A stretch of 23,134 nucleotides of DNA. Origin: CAYRGS01 sp964423875. Lineage in GTDB: Bacteria; UBA8248; JACPRG01; G963555815. The stretch spans positions 1 through 23,134 of the forward strand of contig CAYRGS010000056.1 of NCBI GenBank assembly GCA_964423875.1. The letters are read 5' to 3'. Made by a program: the position numbers and the translations under genes. The notes under the pieces were generated by a model that made no database searches, had not been told where the DNA came from, and saw only the letters and a list, made by a program, of their open reading frames with translations. This document shows, piece after piece, positions 16,534 through 23,134 of the stretch; positions within the stretch are counted from its first letter, which is position 1; the number at the start of each line of letters is the position of its first letter.

Positions 16534-16547
16534 TGTCTCATGAGACA
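16534..16547. promoter_or_regulatory. Perfect 14-bp palindrome in the divergent promoter region (candidate operator)
   Basis: TGTCTCATGAGACA is a perfect dyad located between the divergent NMT1-type gene and the nitrilase-like gene, just upstream of the best -35 candidate. Dyads of this size often bind dimeric repressors (GntR and TetR families, for example). No regulator gene is present in the window, so the assignment is by position and symmetry only. Confidence 0.35.
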
Positions 16548-16575
16548 GCACTTGATGAAGAGACCGCTTCCACCG

Positions 16576-16605
16576 TTGACAACGAACACCCCTAGGCCCT
16601 AGAAG
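16576..16605 (+). promoter_or_regulatory. Sigma70-like promoter candidate for the nitrilase-like gene
   Basis: A perfect TTGACA (16576-16581), an 18-bp spacer and TAGAAG (16600-16605, 4 of 6 matches) lie about 95 bp before the start codon and 28 bp after the palindrome at 16534. The -10 is weak. Confidence 0.35.
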
Positions 16606-16699
16606 AAGCTGTGGGAGAGCGAAGATTATCGCGAATTCCTAATTTTCTTCGACAGGCTTCGTCGCCCGTCCTTTCTGTGTTCCCAGGAGGTGCGCCGGA

Positions 16700-17629
16700 A
16701 TGATCGTCCGCGTCGCCGCCATTCAACCTTTCGCCTACCGGGGCGAGGAAGAGGCCCGTAACGAAGCCGAGGCCCTGCGCTATCTGGATCGGGCCGCCGA
16801 TGCCGGCGCCCAGGTGGCGGTCTTTCCCGAGGGCTACCCCGGCCCGTACAACGGCCCCCTGACGTTCGATCCCTTCCCCGCCCTGTGCGCCAAGGCCCGC
16901 GAGCACAGCATGTACGTCATCGCCAGCAAGGTCCTTCCGGCCCCCGAGCATGGAGAAAACGTCTATTTCCTGGCCCTGGGACTGATCTCCCCGTCAGGTG
17001 AGATGAAAGCGGTCTACCGGCGGTCGCATCCCAATCCCCCGGGCGTGGAGCAGTTCCTGATGCCGGACAAGACCATCGCCCCCGGCGAGGAAGTCCCCGT
17101 CTTCGAGACCGATCGGGGCAACTTCGGCCTGCAAATCTGCTCGGAGATCTGGCTCCCCGAGGTGAGCCGAATCCAGGCTCTCAAGGGGGCCGACATCCTG
17201 TTCGCCCCCATCGGGGGCTGTCTTTACGAGCTCCTCCCTTCCTGGAAGATCCTCGTCCAGGCCCGGGCCATCGAGAACCTAGCGTATGTCGTGGTCTCGC
17301 AGAACATCTGGGGGAAGGAGGAGGGGCTGGGCATGATCGCAGGGCCCGAGGGCGTCCTTGCGGAGGGCGCGGAGCCCGGCGTCATCACGGCCGACCTCGA
17401 TCTCGACCGGCTGACCTGGCTCCGGGACGGGGAGCAGCAGATGGTCCTCCCCAAACCCTACCGGGCCATCCCCGGCATTCTCAAGGAAAGGCGGCACTCT
17501 CTATATACGGCCCTCTCCGATCCGGACGCTTCCGGCAGGGATTACTTTTACTTCAAAGCCGCCGAGGGCCACAGCCGACCGCATAGCCAAGAAGACACCC
17601 ACCCCAAAAAGGCCAAGCCTTTGGCTTGA
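16700..17629 (+). CDS. Nitrilase-superfamily (carbon-nitrogen) hydrolase
   Basis: 309 residues, the normal length. The family uses a Glu-Lys-Cys triad to cleave amide, carbamoyl or nitrile C-N bonds. Glu44 (VAVFPEGYPG) and Cys147 (FGLQICSEIWLPEVSR) are present. The position of the catalytic Lys, usually in a YRKxH motif, reads AVYRRSHPNP with Arg108 instead, an unusual change that could weaken or alter activity. Other landmarks are the N-terminal VRVAAIQPF, a second conserved Glu in PGVEQFL near residue 117, and ARAIENLAYVVVSQNIWG. Start ATG is backed by AGGAGG. A polar, Lys/His-rich tail ends the protein. The alpha/beta hydrolase gene follows on the same strand after a 150-bp spacer with three hairpins. 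Likely a cytoplasmic amidase-type step in breakdown of a nitrogenous compound; the substrate is unknown. Confidence 0.87.
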   Translation: MIVRVAAIQPFAYRGEEEARNEAEALRYLDRAADAGAQVAVFPEGYPGPYNGPLTFDPFPALCAKAREHSMYVIASKVLPAPEHGENVYFLALGLISPSGEMKAVYRRSHPNPPGVEQFLMPDKTIAPGEEVPVFETDRGNFGLQICSEIWLPEVSRIQALKGADILFAPIGGCLYELLPSWKILVQARAIENLAYVVVSQNIWGKEEGLGMIAGPEGVLAEGAEPGVITADLDLDRLTWLRDGEQQMVLPKPYRAIPGILKERRHSLYTALSDPDASGRDYFYFKAAEGHSRPHSQEDTHPKKAKPLA

Positions 17630-17637
17630 CCCGGTAG

Positions 17638-17728
17638 GGCGGCCATCTTGGCCGCCAATCGGAAGGCGGGCTGGAAGCCCGCCCCACCAGGGGTCCAGGG
17701 GGGCGGTTTTTCAAAAAAGCCCCCCTGG
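17638..17728. repeat. Three consecutive perfect hairpins between the nitrilase-like and hydrolase genes
   Basis: Hairpin 1: GGCGGCCA-TCT-TGGCCGCC (17638-17656). Hairpin 2: GGCGGGCT-GGA-AGCCCGCC (17665-17683). Hairpin 3: CCAGGGGGGC (17695-17704) pairs with GCCCCCCTGG (17719-17728), with T5 and A6 runs in its loop. All stems are perfect (8, 8 and 10 bp). This is a REP-like palindromic cluster; it could attenuate or terminate transcription between the two genes or stabilise the upstream mRNA. Confidence 0.7.
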
Positions 17729-17783
17729 TCATTTTCTCCGGAGTGGTGGCCCGAGGGGTTGATCGCCGCGAAAGGAGACGCCC

Positions 17784-18890
17784 GTGTACTATTTCTGGCC
17801 GGAGGATTACACGTGGTCTTATCAACTCGTCCGGACATTCGGCGCGGGTGATTACGGGGGCGGCCAGTTCCACGAGGTATACGGCGCGGCGCGGAGGATC
17901 ACACTGCACGACATCGATTCCTGGCACCGCGAGTTCACCGGCCTTGCGCTCCGCGTTGAGGCTTTGGGCCGGGAGTCCCTGGCCCGAGGCCGCACCGTCA
18001 GCGCCCGGGAGGCCCTGTTCCGCGCGGCCAATTACTACCGGAATTCCGAGTTCTTTCTCCCCCATGACGACCCCCGCAGAAAGGAGAGTTACCCGAAGAT
18101 CCGGGAATGCTTCCTCGACGCCGCGCGGTTTCTCGCCTCTCCGCCCGAGACGGTGGAGGTCCCCTATGAAGGCGGGTCTCTGCCCGCCTATTTCTACCGC
18201 GCGCGGGGCGACCGGATGGCCCCGACGCTCCTGTTCATCGGCGGACTCGAATCCATCGCGGAGGAACTCTTCTTCTTCGGGGCCCGGGCGGTCGTCGAGC
18301 GGGGGATCTCCTGCTGCGTGATGGAGGGTCCGGGCCAGGGGGCGAGCCTGCGCGAGCGGGGACTCTTCGGGCGGTACGACTTCGAGGTTCCGGTCTCGGC
18401 CGGGGTGGACTATCTCCTCACCCGCCCCGACGTCGACCCGGAGCGCATCGCCCTGATGGGCCTCAGCATGGGCGGATATCTGAGCCCGAGGGCGGCCTCC
18501 TTCGAGCACCGGCTTCAGGCGTGCATCGCCTGGGGGGCCATCTACGATTTCGCCGAGGTCTGGGACACCCGGCCCGACGACCACCCGCTGATGAAGCACT
18601 TCGTCTGGCTGATGAAGGCGAAAGACGTGGCCGACGCCAGAGAGCGGGCAAAGAAATTCCGTCTCGAAGGCGTGGTGGAGAAGATCCGCTGTCCGTTCCT
18701 CGTGACGCACGGGGAGGGGGACGTCCAGATCAACGTCTCCCACGCCCACCGGATGTACGAAGCCGCCACGTGCGACAAACACCTCAAGACGTTCAGCCCC
18801 GCCGAGACGGGCGAGACTCACTGCCAGCTCGACAACCTGTCCCTCGCCCACCGCTACATGTTCGATTGGCTGGAAGAGAAGATGAAGTAG
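17784..18890 (+). CDS. Alpha/beta hydrolase, FrsA / 2,6-dihydroxypseudooxynicotine hydrolase-like
   Basis: 368 residues. The start is GTG at 17784, set by AAAGGAG 8 bp upstream. An N-terminal helical part (residues 1-120, YYFWPEDYTWSY, SWHREF, AREALFRAANYYRNSEFFL) is followed by an alpha/beta hydrolase core. The catalytic triad is visible: Ser228 in the elbow MGLSMGGY, Asp313 in VTHGEGDVQI and His346 in GETHCQLDN. The oxyanion region GLESIAEE and the segment EGPGQGAS agree with the FrsA/esterase-like group, which includes 2,6-dihydroxypseudooxynicotine hydrolase, a C-C bond hydrolase of similar length and layout. Ester, amide or C-C bond cleavage are all possible. The neighbouring nitrilase-like gene and amidohydrolase suggest a catabolic step. 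No signal peptide, so cytoplasmic. Confidence 0.86.
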   Translation: MYYFWPEDYTWSYQLVRTFGAGDYGGGQFHEVYGAARRITLHDIDSWHREFTGLALRVEALGRESLARGRTVSAREALFRAANYYRNSEFFLPHDDPRRKESYPKIRECFLDAARFLASPPETVEVPYEGGSLPAYFYRARGDRMAPTLLFIGGLESIAEELFFFGARAVVERGISCCVMEGPGQGASLRERGLFGRYDFEVPVSAGVDYLLTRPDVDPERIALMGLSMGGYLSPRAASFEHRLQACIAWGAIYDFAEVWDTRPDDHPLMKHFVWLMKAKDVADARERAKKFRLEGVVEKIRCPFLVTHGEGDVQINVSHAHRMYEAATCDKHLKTFSPAETGETHCQLDNLSLAHRYMFDWLEEKMK

Positions 18891-18929
18891 AGCGGTGCGA
18901 GCGAATCGGCCACGTTAACCGGGAGAGGC

Positions 18930-18944
18930 CGACGCAGCGCGTCG
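18930..18944. repeat. Short REP-like hairpin
   Basis: CGACGC-AGC-GCGTCG is a 6-bp perfect stem inside a GC-rich stretch ending GTCGCCCCTAC, a layout common to extragenic palindromic repeats. It lies 40 bp after the alpha/beta hydrolase stop. Confidence 0.4.
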
Positions 18945-19075
18945 CCCCTACGACCCAAGACGAAGAATCTTTGGCGGGAAGCCGCCGTCACCGCCCCGCG
19001 ACAACGCCCGCTACCCGGGAGTTCATAACCGTCGAGAGCGGGCAGGGGCTTCCGGAAGAATATAGCGGAGGGTGC

Positions 19076-19098
19076 CACTGGCAGCTGGTCTGCCAGTG
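19076..19098. repeat. Palindromic hairpin, 9-bp stem, followed by a pyrimidine-rich tract
   Basis: CACTGGCAG (19076-19084) pairs with CTGCCAGTG (19090-19098) around a CTGGT loop. CCTCCTCTTTTC follows, so it could terminate transcription coming from the alpha/beta hydrolase gene. It also resembles widespread extragenic palindromes of the GCCACTGGCAG type. Confidence 0.5.
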
Positions 19099-19271
19099 CC
19101 TCCTCTTTTCGACTCTCTTACCAAGCTCCCGAGATATAGGGGCGTCCCTGTGTGGCCTTCCGGTCCCATTTGCTGTCTCGGAATTCGACGCGGCGGCGAG
19201 AGCAGAAATGCCTAAGGGAGGGAAATTTTCGGTTCAAAACCCGGCTGCACCCATCTTGCGTAAGTGCAAAG

Positions 19272-19336
19272 TCAAGACCTGACCCCATTCGCGCTCCCGT
19301 CTTTACCGCAATCTGATAATTCAAGACCTGACCCCA
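19272..19336. repeat. Two direct copies of TCAAGACCTGACCCCA
   Basis: Identical 16-mers occur at 19272-19287 and 19321-19336, start-to-start distance 49 bp. The motif (reverse TGGGGTCAGGTCTTGA) is, from memory, frequent around REP-associated IS200-like transposase (RAYT) genes; none is present in the window. The remaining spacer 18891-19366 holds no convincing gene. Confidence 0.6.
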
Positions 19337-19366
19337 AATTTGTTTCTCCGTTTCGAGGACCCCCCC

Positions 19367-20614
19367 CTAATTCCCCATCGCCGCCTCTGCGGTGCGGGCG
19401 CTGTACCCGAACTCGCCCGGCTTCGGCGGTTTCTCCAGAAAACCCGCGGCCTTGAGCAGCAAAACGTCGTTCGTCCCATCCGAATGGAGGAAACTCAATG
19501 CGTCGCGCATCAATTTTTCGACAGGGTTCTTCCGCATGTATCCGGTCCCTCCCCAAAGCTCCATGGCATCCCGGCAGACATCCACGACCGACTCAGCGGC
19601 GAGCACCTTACAGAGCATCGCGTTTTTCTTATCCATCTCCTCGAGCTGCGTGGACCAGGCCGTTCTCCAGATGTAGGCCCTCGCCGCCTCAAGCTTCATC
19701 GCCATCCGGGCCAGACGAATCTGCTGGAGCTGGTGGCCGATGAGGGGCTTGCTCCCCTGGACTCGGGCGTGGGCGTATTGAATGCAAAGGTCGTAAGCCC
19801 GCTGACCGACGCCCAAAACGGAGGCACCCGCCTGGATGTTGCTTCCGTGCTTGATGAGAAAATTGGCCAACATGGGCAACGCCCCGCCCACCTCGCCGAT
19901 CTGGTCCTCGTCGGGAATCTCGACGTCTTCAAGCTGCAGCGTGCCGTTCTGAACGCAGCGTTGACCCAGCTTGTCCCACACCTCCGGAACCGAAAACCCC
20001 TTCGCATCGGCAGGGACCAAGAAAGCCGTCAGGCTGGACGCAAGCGGGCCATCCCGATCGGTCCGGACAACCATCAGATAAAGCTTCGCCAGCCCTCCGT
20101 TTGAGATGTAGCGCTTGGTCCCGTTGATGATCCATCGATCCCCCTTTTTCTCAGCGAACATCTTCATGCCCGCTCCGGGATCCGGATTGGGCCAAATGTT
20201 GTCGCTTCCGCCGTTGGGTTCGGTCCACCCCGTGGCGAGGAGGCACTCGTCGTCCTCCACAACCCGGGGCATCCACCTATTGCGCTGCTCTTGGTTCGTG
20301 GCGTGGGCAATGGCCGTCATGATCTTCCACGTCTGGTCAAAAGCAACGGCCAAGCCCAGATCTCCATAGCCCAGCGTCTCGCCCAAGATGGCACAGGTGA
20401 GAACGTCCGCGCCCTCACCCCCGTATTCTTTGGGCACGGTCAGCGTTCGAAGACCGAGGCGAGATCCCTCCCGAATGACCTCCCAGGGGAATGACCGATC
20501 CGGCTCAGGGATGCGATCGGCCTTCCCGGCCGCCGGCAGGATTACCTCTTCTACATATTTGCGAGCCATCTGCTGTAATTCGATTTGTCTCGGTGTCAGC
20601 GTGAAATCCACCAC
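19367..20614 (-). CDS. Acyl-CoA dehydrogenase family flavoprotein
   Basis: 415 residues from the GTG at 20614 (VVDFTLTPRQIELQQ, with GAGGGG upstream). An ATG at 20629 is in frame but would add five residues ahead of the usual family start. N-terminal helical domain, middle beta domain (ATGWTEPNGGSDN, the FAD/substrate segment, then RWIINGTKRYISNGGLAKLY) and C-terminal helical domain (ARVQGSKPLIGHQLQQIRLARM, MELWGGTGYMRKNPVEKLMRDA) are all in order. It would introduce a C=C bond into an acyl-CoA using FAD and pass electrons to ETF. The segment that normally reads YEGT (with the catalytic Glu in medium-chain enzymes) is HSDGT here, with Asp near residue 379, so the base may be Asp or lie elsewhere. 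It lies downstream of the amidohydrolase on the same strand, with repeat copy B in between. Confidence 0.88.
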   Translation of the reverse strand: MVDFTLTPRQIELQQMARKYVEEVILPAAGKADRIPEPDRSFPWEVIREGSRLGLRTLTVPKEYGGEGADVLTCAILGETLGYGDLGLAVAFDQTWKIMTAIAHATNQEQRNRWMPRVVEDDECLLATGWTEPNGGSDNIWPNPDPGAGMKMFAEKKGDRWIINGTKRYISNGGLAKLYLMVVRTDRDGPLASSLTAFLVPADAKGFSVPEVWDKLGQRCVQNGTLQLEDVEIPDEDQIGEVGGALPMLANFLIKHGSNIQAGASVLGVGQRAYDLCIQYAHARVQGSKPLIGHQLQQIRLARMAMKLEAARAYIWRTAWSTQLEEMDKKNAMLCKVLAAESVVDVCRDAMELWGGTGYMRKNPVEKLMRDALSFLHSDGTNDVLLLKAAGFLEKPPKPGEFGYSARTAEAAMGN

Positions 20615-20705
20615 GAGAGCGCCCCTCATTTTTGGACAGAAAAAACGGGCCCCCTGGGTGCTTTTTCGGAGATCGATTCCCCGAAACCCACGGAACCACC
20701 TTCGA

Positions 20706-20813
20706 AACCGGAATTTCCCATATTAAATCCGGACAGGCCCGTACCCACCACCCGTTGCTGTTTAGCCCGATGAGACCCATCTCTACTGGACCTGTCAACA
20801 CTATTTCGGACGC
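20706..20813 (-). repeat. 108-bp dispersed repeat, copy B
   Basis: Reverse-complement partner of 2893-3000 (about 84% identical, gapless). It fills most of the gap between the amidohydrolase stop and the acyl-CoA dehydrogenase start. Read in one frame both copies give LTGPVE.G.I.LNSN.W, then .ACPDLIWEIPV, with four silent and six amino-acid-changing codon differences in 31 codons. The fold-back potential (CCGGATTT against AAATTCCGG) is kept. Confidence 0.85.
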
Positions 20814-20846
20814 CACCTGCGGGTTCAAATCCGTCGAGGGGGCGAA

Positions 20847-21848
20847 TCAGAGCTTCAGAAGCGTTTTGGCGTTCCCCAGAAAAAGCCTCTCCCGCTCTTC
20901 GTCCGTCGCGCCAACGGCTTCGAGGCACCGAATCGTCTCGCGGATATACATCGGCCCGCCTTCGGGATCGAACGGGCAGTCGGATGCGAACAGGCACTTG
21001 TCGACGCCGAAAAAGTCGAGGCCGCAGCGGGTCGCCGATAGCGAGCCAAACGTCGCCGTGTCGGCATAGAACATCCTGAAGTAGTCGATCGGGCGCTTCT
21101 TCATCGAGGCCAGGAGAGAGGCGTAGTCCTCGTCCGCGGTGCGCACCCCGAGCAGATCCCAGCCGTGCCCGACGCGCCCTTCGAAGTAGGGGATCATCGC
21201 GCCCAGATGGTGAGCGATGATCTTGATGCCGGGCAGCCTGTCGAAGACGCCGGAAAAGACGATTCGCGACATGGCGGCCGACGTCTCGTACGGCCAGCCG
21301 AACGTCCACCAAATCTCATACTTTGATTTCCTCTCGGACAGGTAGTCCGGGAAATTCGCCCCGCGCGCGGGATGCAGCCAGATGGGAAGGTCGTGTTCGG
21401 CCATCTTCTCGAACACGAAGGAGAACTCCGGCTCGTCCAAGGGCCGCCCGTTGACGTGGGAGAAGATCTGAACGCCCCGGGCGTCCAACTCGCCGATGGC
21501 GCGGTCGATCTCCTTTTCCGCCGCATCAGGGTTGTTCATCGGCAGCGAGGCGACGAAGGCGGGAAACCGGTCGGGATATTTCCGACACAGGGCGTGCATC
21601 CCGTCGTTGGCGAGGCGGGCGAGCCCGGGCGATTGATCCGGCCCCGCCAGGAATTCCACCGCGGGCATCGAATGGGTGAGGACCTGTTGGTAGTCGCCGA
21701 ACTCATCCATCATCCGCAGCCGCTCGTCCACGTCCCACAGGACGGGGACATTGAGCCAACGCTTGATGGCGCCCTTGTCCGGGGCAATCTCACGCATTCT
21801 CTCAAAAAACGCCAGCGGAAAGATGTGGGTGTAAGCGTCGAGTTTCAT
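20847..21848 (-). CDS. Amidohydrolase-2 family protein (ACMSD-like)
   Basis: 333 residues from the ATG at 21848, preceded by GAGGAG 5 bp upstream; 50 more codons are open upstream but lack such a site. The TIM-barrel amidohydrolase-2 family includes aminocarboxymuconate semialdehyde decarboxylase and other aromatic decarboxylases or hydratases. Visible metal and active-site pieces are LDAYTHIFP at the N-terminus, IWLHPARG (His159), IIAHHLGAMIPYFEGR (His213/214) and the C-terminal LFASDCPFDPEGG Asp. The first His of the usual HxH motif is Tyr6 here (Y-T-H), seen in some members of this family, and could change metal use. Likely cytoplasmic decarboxylase or hydrolase on a small carboxylic substrate. 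It probably precedes the acyl-CoA dehydrogenase in one transcript and is divergent from the MetE-like gene with a 210-bp gap. Confidence 0.87.
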   Translation of the reverse strand: MKLDAYTHIFPLAFFERMREIAPDKGAIKRWLNVPVLWDVDERLRMMDEFGDYQQVLTHSMPAVEFLAGPDQSPGLARLANDGMHALCRKYPDRFPAFVASLPMNNPDAAEKEIDRAIGELDARGVQIFSHVNGRPLDEPEFSFVFEKMAEHDLPIWLHPARGANFPDYLSERKSKYEIWWTFGWPYETSAAMSRIVFSGVFDRLPGIKIIAHHLGAMIPYFEGRVGHGWDLLGVRTADEDYASLLASMKKRPIDYFRMFYADTATFGSLSATRCGLDFFGVDKCLFASDCPFDPEGGPMYIRETIRCLEAVGATDEERERLFLGNAKTLLKL

Positions 21849-22058
21849 CGGAGCTCCTCGTTTCATGGTTTTCTCAGATTCGGCCACGTCTGGCAAATCC
21901 GGAACGGTCGTCAAAAGGCCAAGAAAACCCACATGATATTTCATAAACCACTTAATGTCGGGTAAAAAGAGAATGACCGACCGTGGAGGATCATCCATTC
22001 CGGGATGCCGGGTAAGCGAGCGCTGTCCGATCGGCGGCCGCCGAATAGGGAGGCATCA

Positions 22059-23134
22059 ATGGCGCAGCGCGAAAAACCGCCGTTCCGGGCGGACCACGTG
22101 GGGAGCCTGTTGCGTCCCCCGGAGATTTTCGAGGCGCGCTCGAAACGAGACAAGGGAGAAATCACAACCGAGGCGTTGTGGGAAGTCGAAAGCCGGGCGA
22201 TCCGCGATGTTGTGGCCCTTCAAGAGGAAGTGGGGCTTCAGGGGGTCACAGACGGAGAATTTCGGCGCAGCCAGTGGTGGGTTGATTTCGTTTCCGGGAT
22301 CGACGGGGTCGAGATCCAAGGCGGGCTCCCCATCAAGTTCCGCCGCGCGGACGGAGAGGTGGAGCACGCCCCGCCGCGCGCGGTGGTGACGGGTAAGCTC
22401 GGCCGCTCGAAAGGGATCGCCACCAACCACTTCCGGTTCCTCCACTCCGTCACGGGGCGAACCCCCAAACAGTGCCTTCCGTCGCCGTCCATGGTGCATT
22501 TCCGGGGCGGCCGCGCCGGCGTAGACAAGACCGCCTATCCCGACATGGACGAGTTCTTCGCCGATCTCGCCCGGGTTTACCGGGAGGAGATTGCGGAGCT
22601 GGCGGAGATCGGGTGCCGCTATCTACAGCTCGACGAGGTGAACTTCGCCTTTTTGTGCGACCCCAAGCTCCGGGAGGGCGTCCGGCGGCTTGGAGAGGAC
22701 CCGGACGAACTTCCCCACACCTATGCCCGGCTGATCAACGACACAATCCGCGGCCGCCCCGACGACATGGTCACATGCATGCATCTCTGCCGGGGCAACC
22801 ATCGAAGCTCATGGGTCGCCGAGGGCGGTTATGAGCCGGTCGCCGAGGTGCTGTTCAACGAGATCGACATCGACGGCTACTTCATGGAGTTCGACTCGCC
22901 GCGCGCCGGGAACTTCGAGCCGCTCCGCTTCGTGCCGGAGGGCAAGACGATCGTCCTGGGCCTCGTGACGACCAAGTTCGCCGATCTCGAAACGAAGGAC
23001 GAGCTCAAGCGCAGAATCGAGGAAGCGTCGAAATTCGTCCCCCTGGACCAGTTGGCGCTGAGCCCTCAGTGCGGTTTCGCGAGCACGATGCGGGGGAACG
23101 AGCTCGACGTCGATCGCCAGAAGGAGAAGCTCCG
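22059..23134 (+). CDS. MetE C-terminal-domain-like methyltransferase (YxjG/YxjH type), 3'-truncated by the window edge
   Basis: The frame is open from the ATG at 22059 (GGGAGG upstream) to the end of the window, 358 codons. The start FRADHVGSLLRPPEIFEARS is the hallmark of stand-alone relatives of the cobalamin-independent methionine synthase catalytic domain. GVTDGEFRRSQWW, LQLDEVNFAFL (zinc-region Glu/Asp), CMHLCRGNHRSSW (zinc His and Cys) and LALSPQCGFASTMRGN (zinc Cys) are all present, so the zinc site that activates a thiol looks complete. Relatives are about 370-380 residues, so only the last few residues are missing. The full N-terminal MetE domain is absent. The substrate may be a methylated small molecule rather than methyl-tetrahydrofolate; transfer to homocysteine or another thiol is inferred. 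It is divergent from the amidohydrolase. Confidence 0.87.
   Translation, partial: MAQREKPPFRADHVGSLLRPPEIFEARSKRDKGEITTEALWEVESRAIRDVVALQEEVGLQGVTDGEFRRSQWWVDFVSGIDGVEIQGGLPIKFRRADGEVEHAPPRAVVTGKLGRSKGIATNHFRFLHSVTGRTPKQCLPSPSMVHFRGGRAGVDKTAYPDMDEFFADLARVYREEIAELAEIGCRYLQLDEVNFAFLCDPKLREGVRRLGEDPDELPHTYARLINDTIRGRPDDMVTCMHLCRGNHRSSWVAEGGYEPVAEVLFNEIDIDGYFMEFDSPRAGNFEPLRFVPEGKTIVLGLVTTKFADLETKDELKRRIEEASKFVPLDQLALSPQCGFASTMRGNELDVDRQKEKL

Noticed and set aside
16330..16551. Upstream extension of the NMT1-type protein
   Set aside because: The extra 74 residues precede an obvious signal peptide with its own RBS.
17553..18851. 432-codon minus-strand open frame
   Set aside because: It overlies the alpha/beta hydrolase, whose catalytic triad and RBS are clear. 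The antisense product has no domain signature.
19228..19250. Second GGTTCAAAA-type tRNA-like motif
   Set aside because: No cloverleaf can be built around it on either strand.
17638..19336. Possible CRISPR array from clustered repeats
   Set aside because: The repeats are of different sequences and not regularly spaced; the only direct repeat has two copies, and no cas gene is present.
19340..20104. 254-codon plus-strand open frame
   Set aside because: Antisense to the acyl-CoA dehydrogenase, no recognisable domain.
20816..20840. tRNA-like T-loop (GGTTCAAATCC)
   Set aside because: The flanking bases do not form a five-pair T stem, and no matching acceptor, D or anticodon arms were found; it lies at the 3' end of the amidohydrolase gene.

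Overview
The window looks like chromosomal DNA of a diderm (Gram-negative-type) bacterium with fairly high GC. Codons are mostly GC-rich in the third position. Two predicted periplasmic binding proteins carry Sec signal peptides without a lipobox cysteine, as expected for cells with a periplasm. The taxon cannot be fixed from this window. The gene mix (orphan ABC binding proteins, amidohydrolases, an acyl-CoA dehydrogenase, RidA-like and MetE-like proteins, a VWA protein) recalls deltaproteobacterial or other soil/sediment lineages; that is only an impression.

Layout. 1-3.0 kb is degraded: an 89-bp segment bounded by inverted repeats, a DMT/EamA permease, a broken SH3-caspase gene, a 3' remnant of an IS1380-type transposase, and copy A of a 108-bp dispersed repeat. 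3.0-8.4 kb holds a secreted VWA/peptidoglycan-binding protein (minus strand), then on the plus strand a protein made of three fused RidA domains, a BMP-type binding protein and a MOSC protein. 8.5-14.9 kb looks like a cell-surface or envelope block: a large YfhO-type membrane protein translationally coupled to a FGE/SUMF1-like protein, a broken flippase-like gene, and a membrane-anchored sulfatase-superfamily enzyme lying in visibly AT-richer DNA.

15.2-23.1 kb reads as a small-molecule catabolic neighbourhood: an NMT1/THI5-type binding protein divergent from a nitrilase-superfamily enzyme, an alpha/beta hydrolase, an acyl-CoA dehydrogenase, an ACMSD-like amidohydrolase (with repeat copy B between the last two), and a MetE-like zinc methyltransferase running off the right edge. 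Neither binding protein has permease or ATPase genes beside it. Spacers here are rich in palindromic and direct repeats.

Three themes stand out. First, several enzymes show substitutions at canonical catalytic or metal-binding positions: nitrilase Lys to Arg, acyl-CoA dehydrogenase Glu to Asp, amidohydrolase His-x-His to Tyr-x-His, only one of three RidA domains with the catalytic Arg, and a sulfatase fold with Thr instead of Cys/Ser. Second, two genes (caspase, flippase) are broken by single-base changes while long neighbouring genes are intact. Third, short repeats are common. No CRISPR array, rRNA or convincing tRNA was found. No complete new defence or mobile system can be demonstrated; the best candidates for something undescribed are the triple-RidA protein and the 15-23 kb catabolic neighbourhood.
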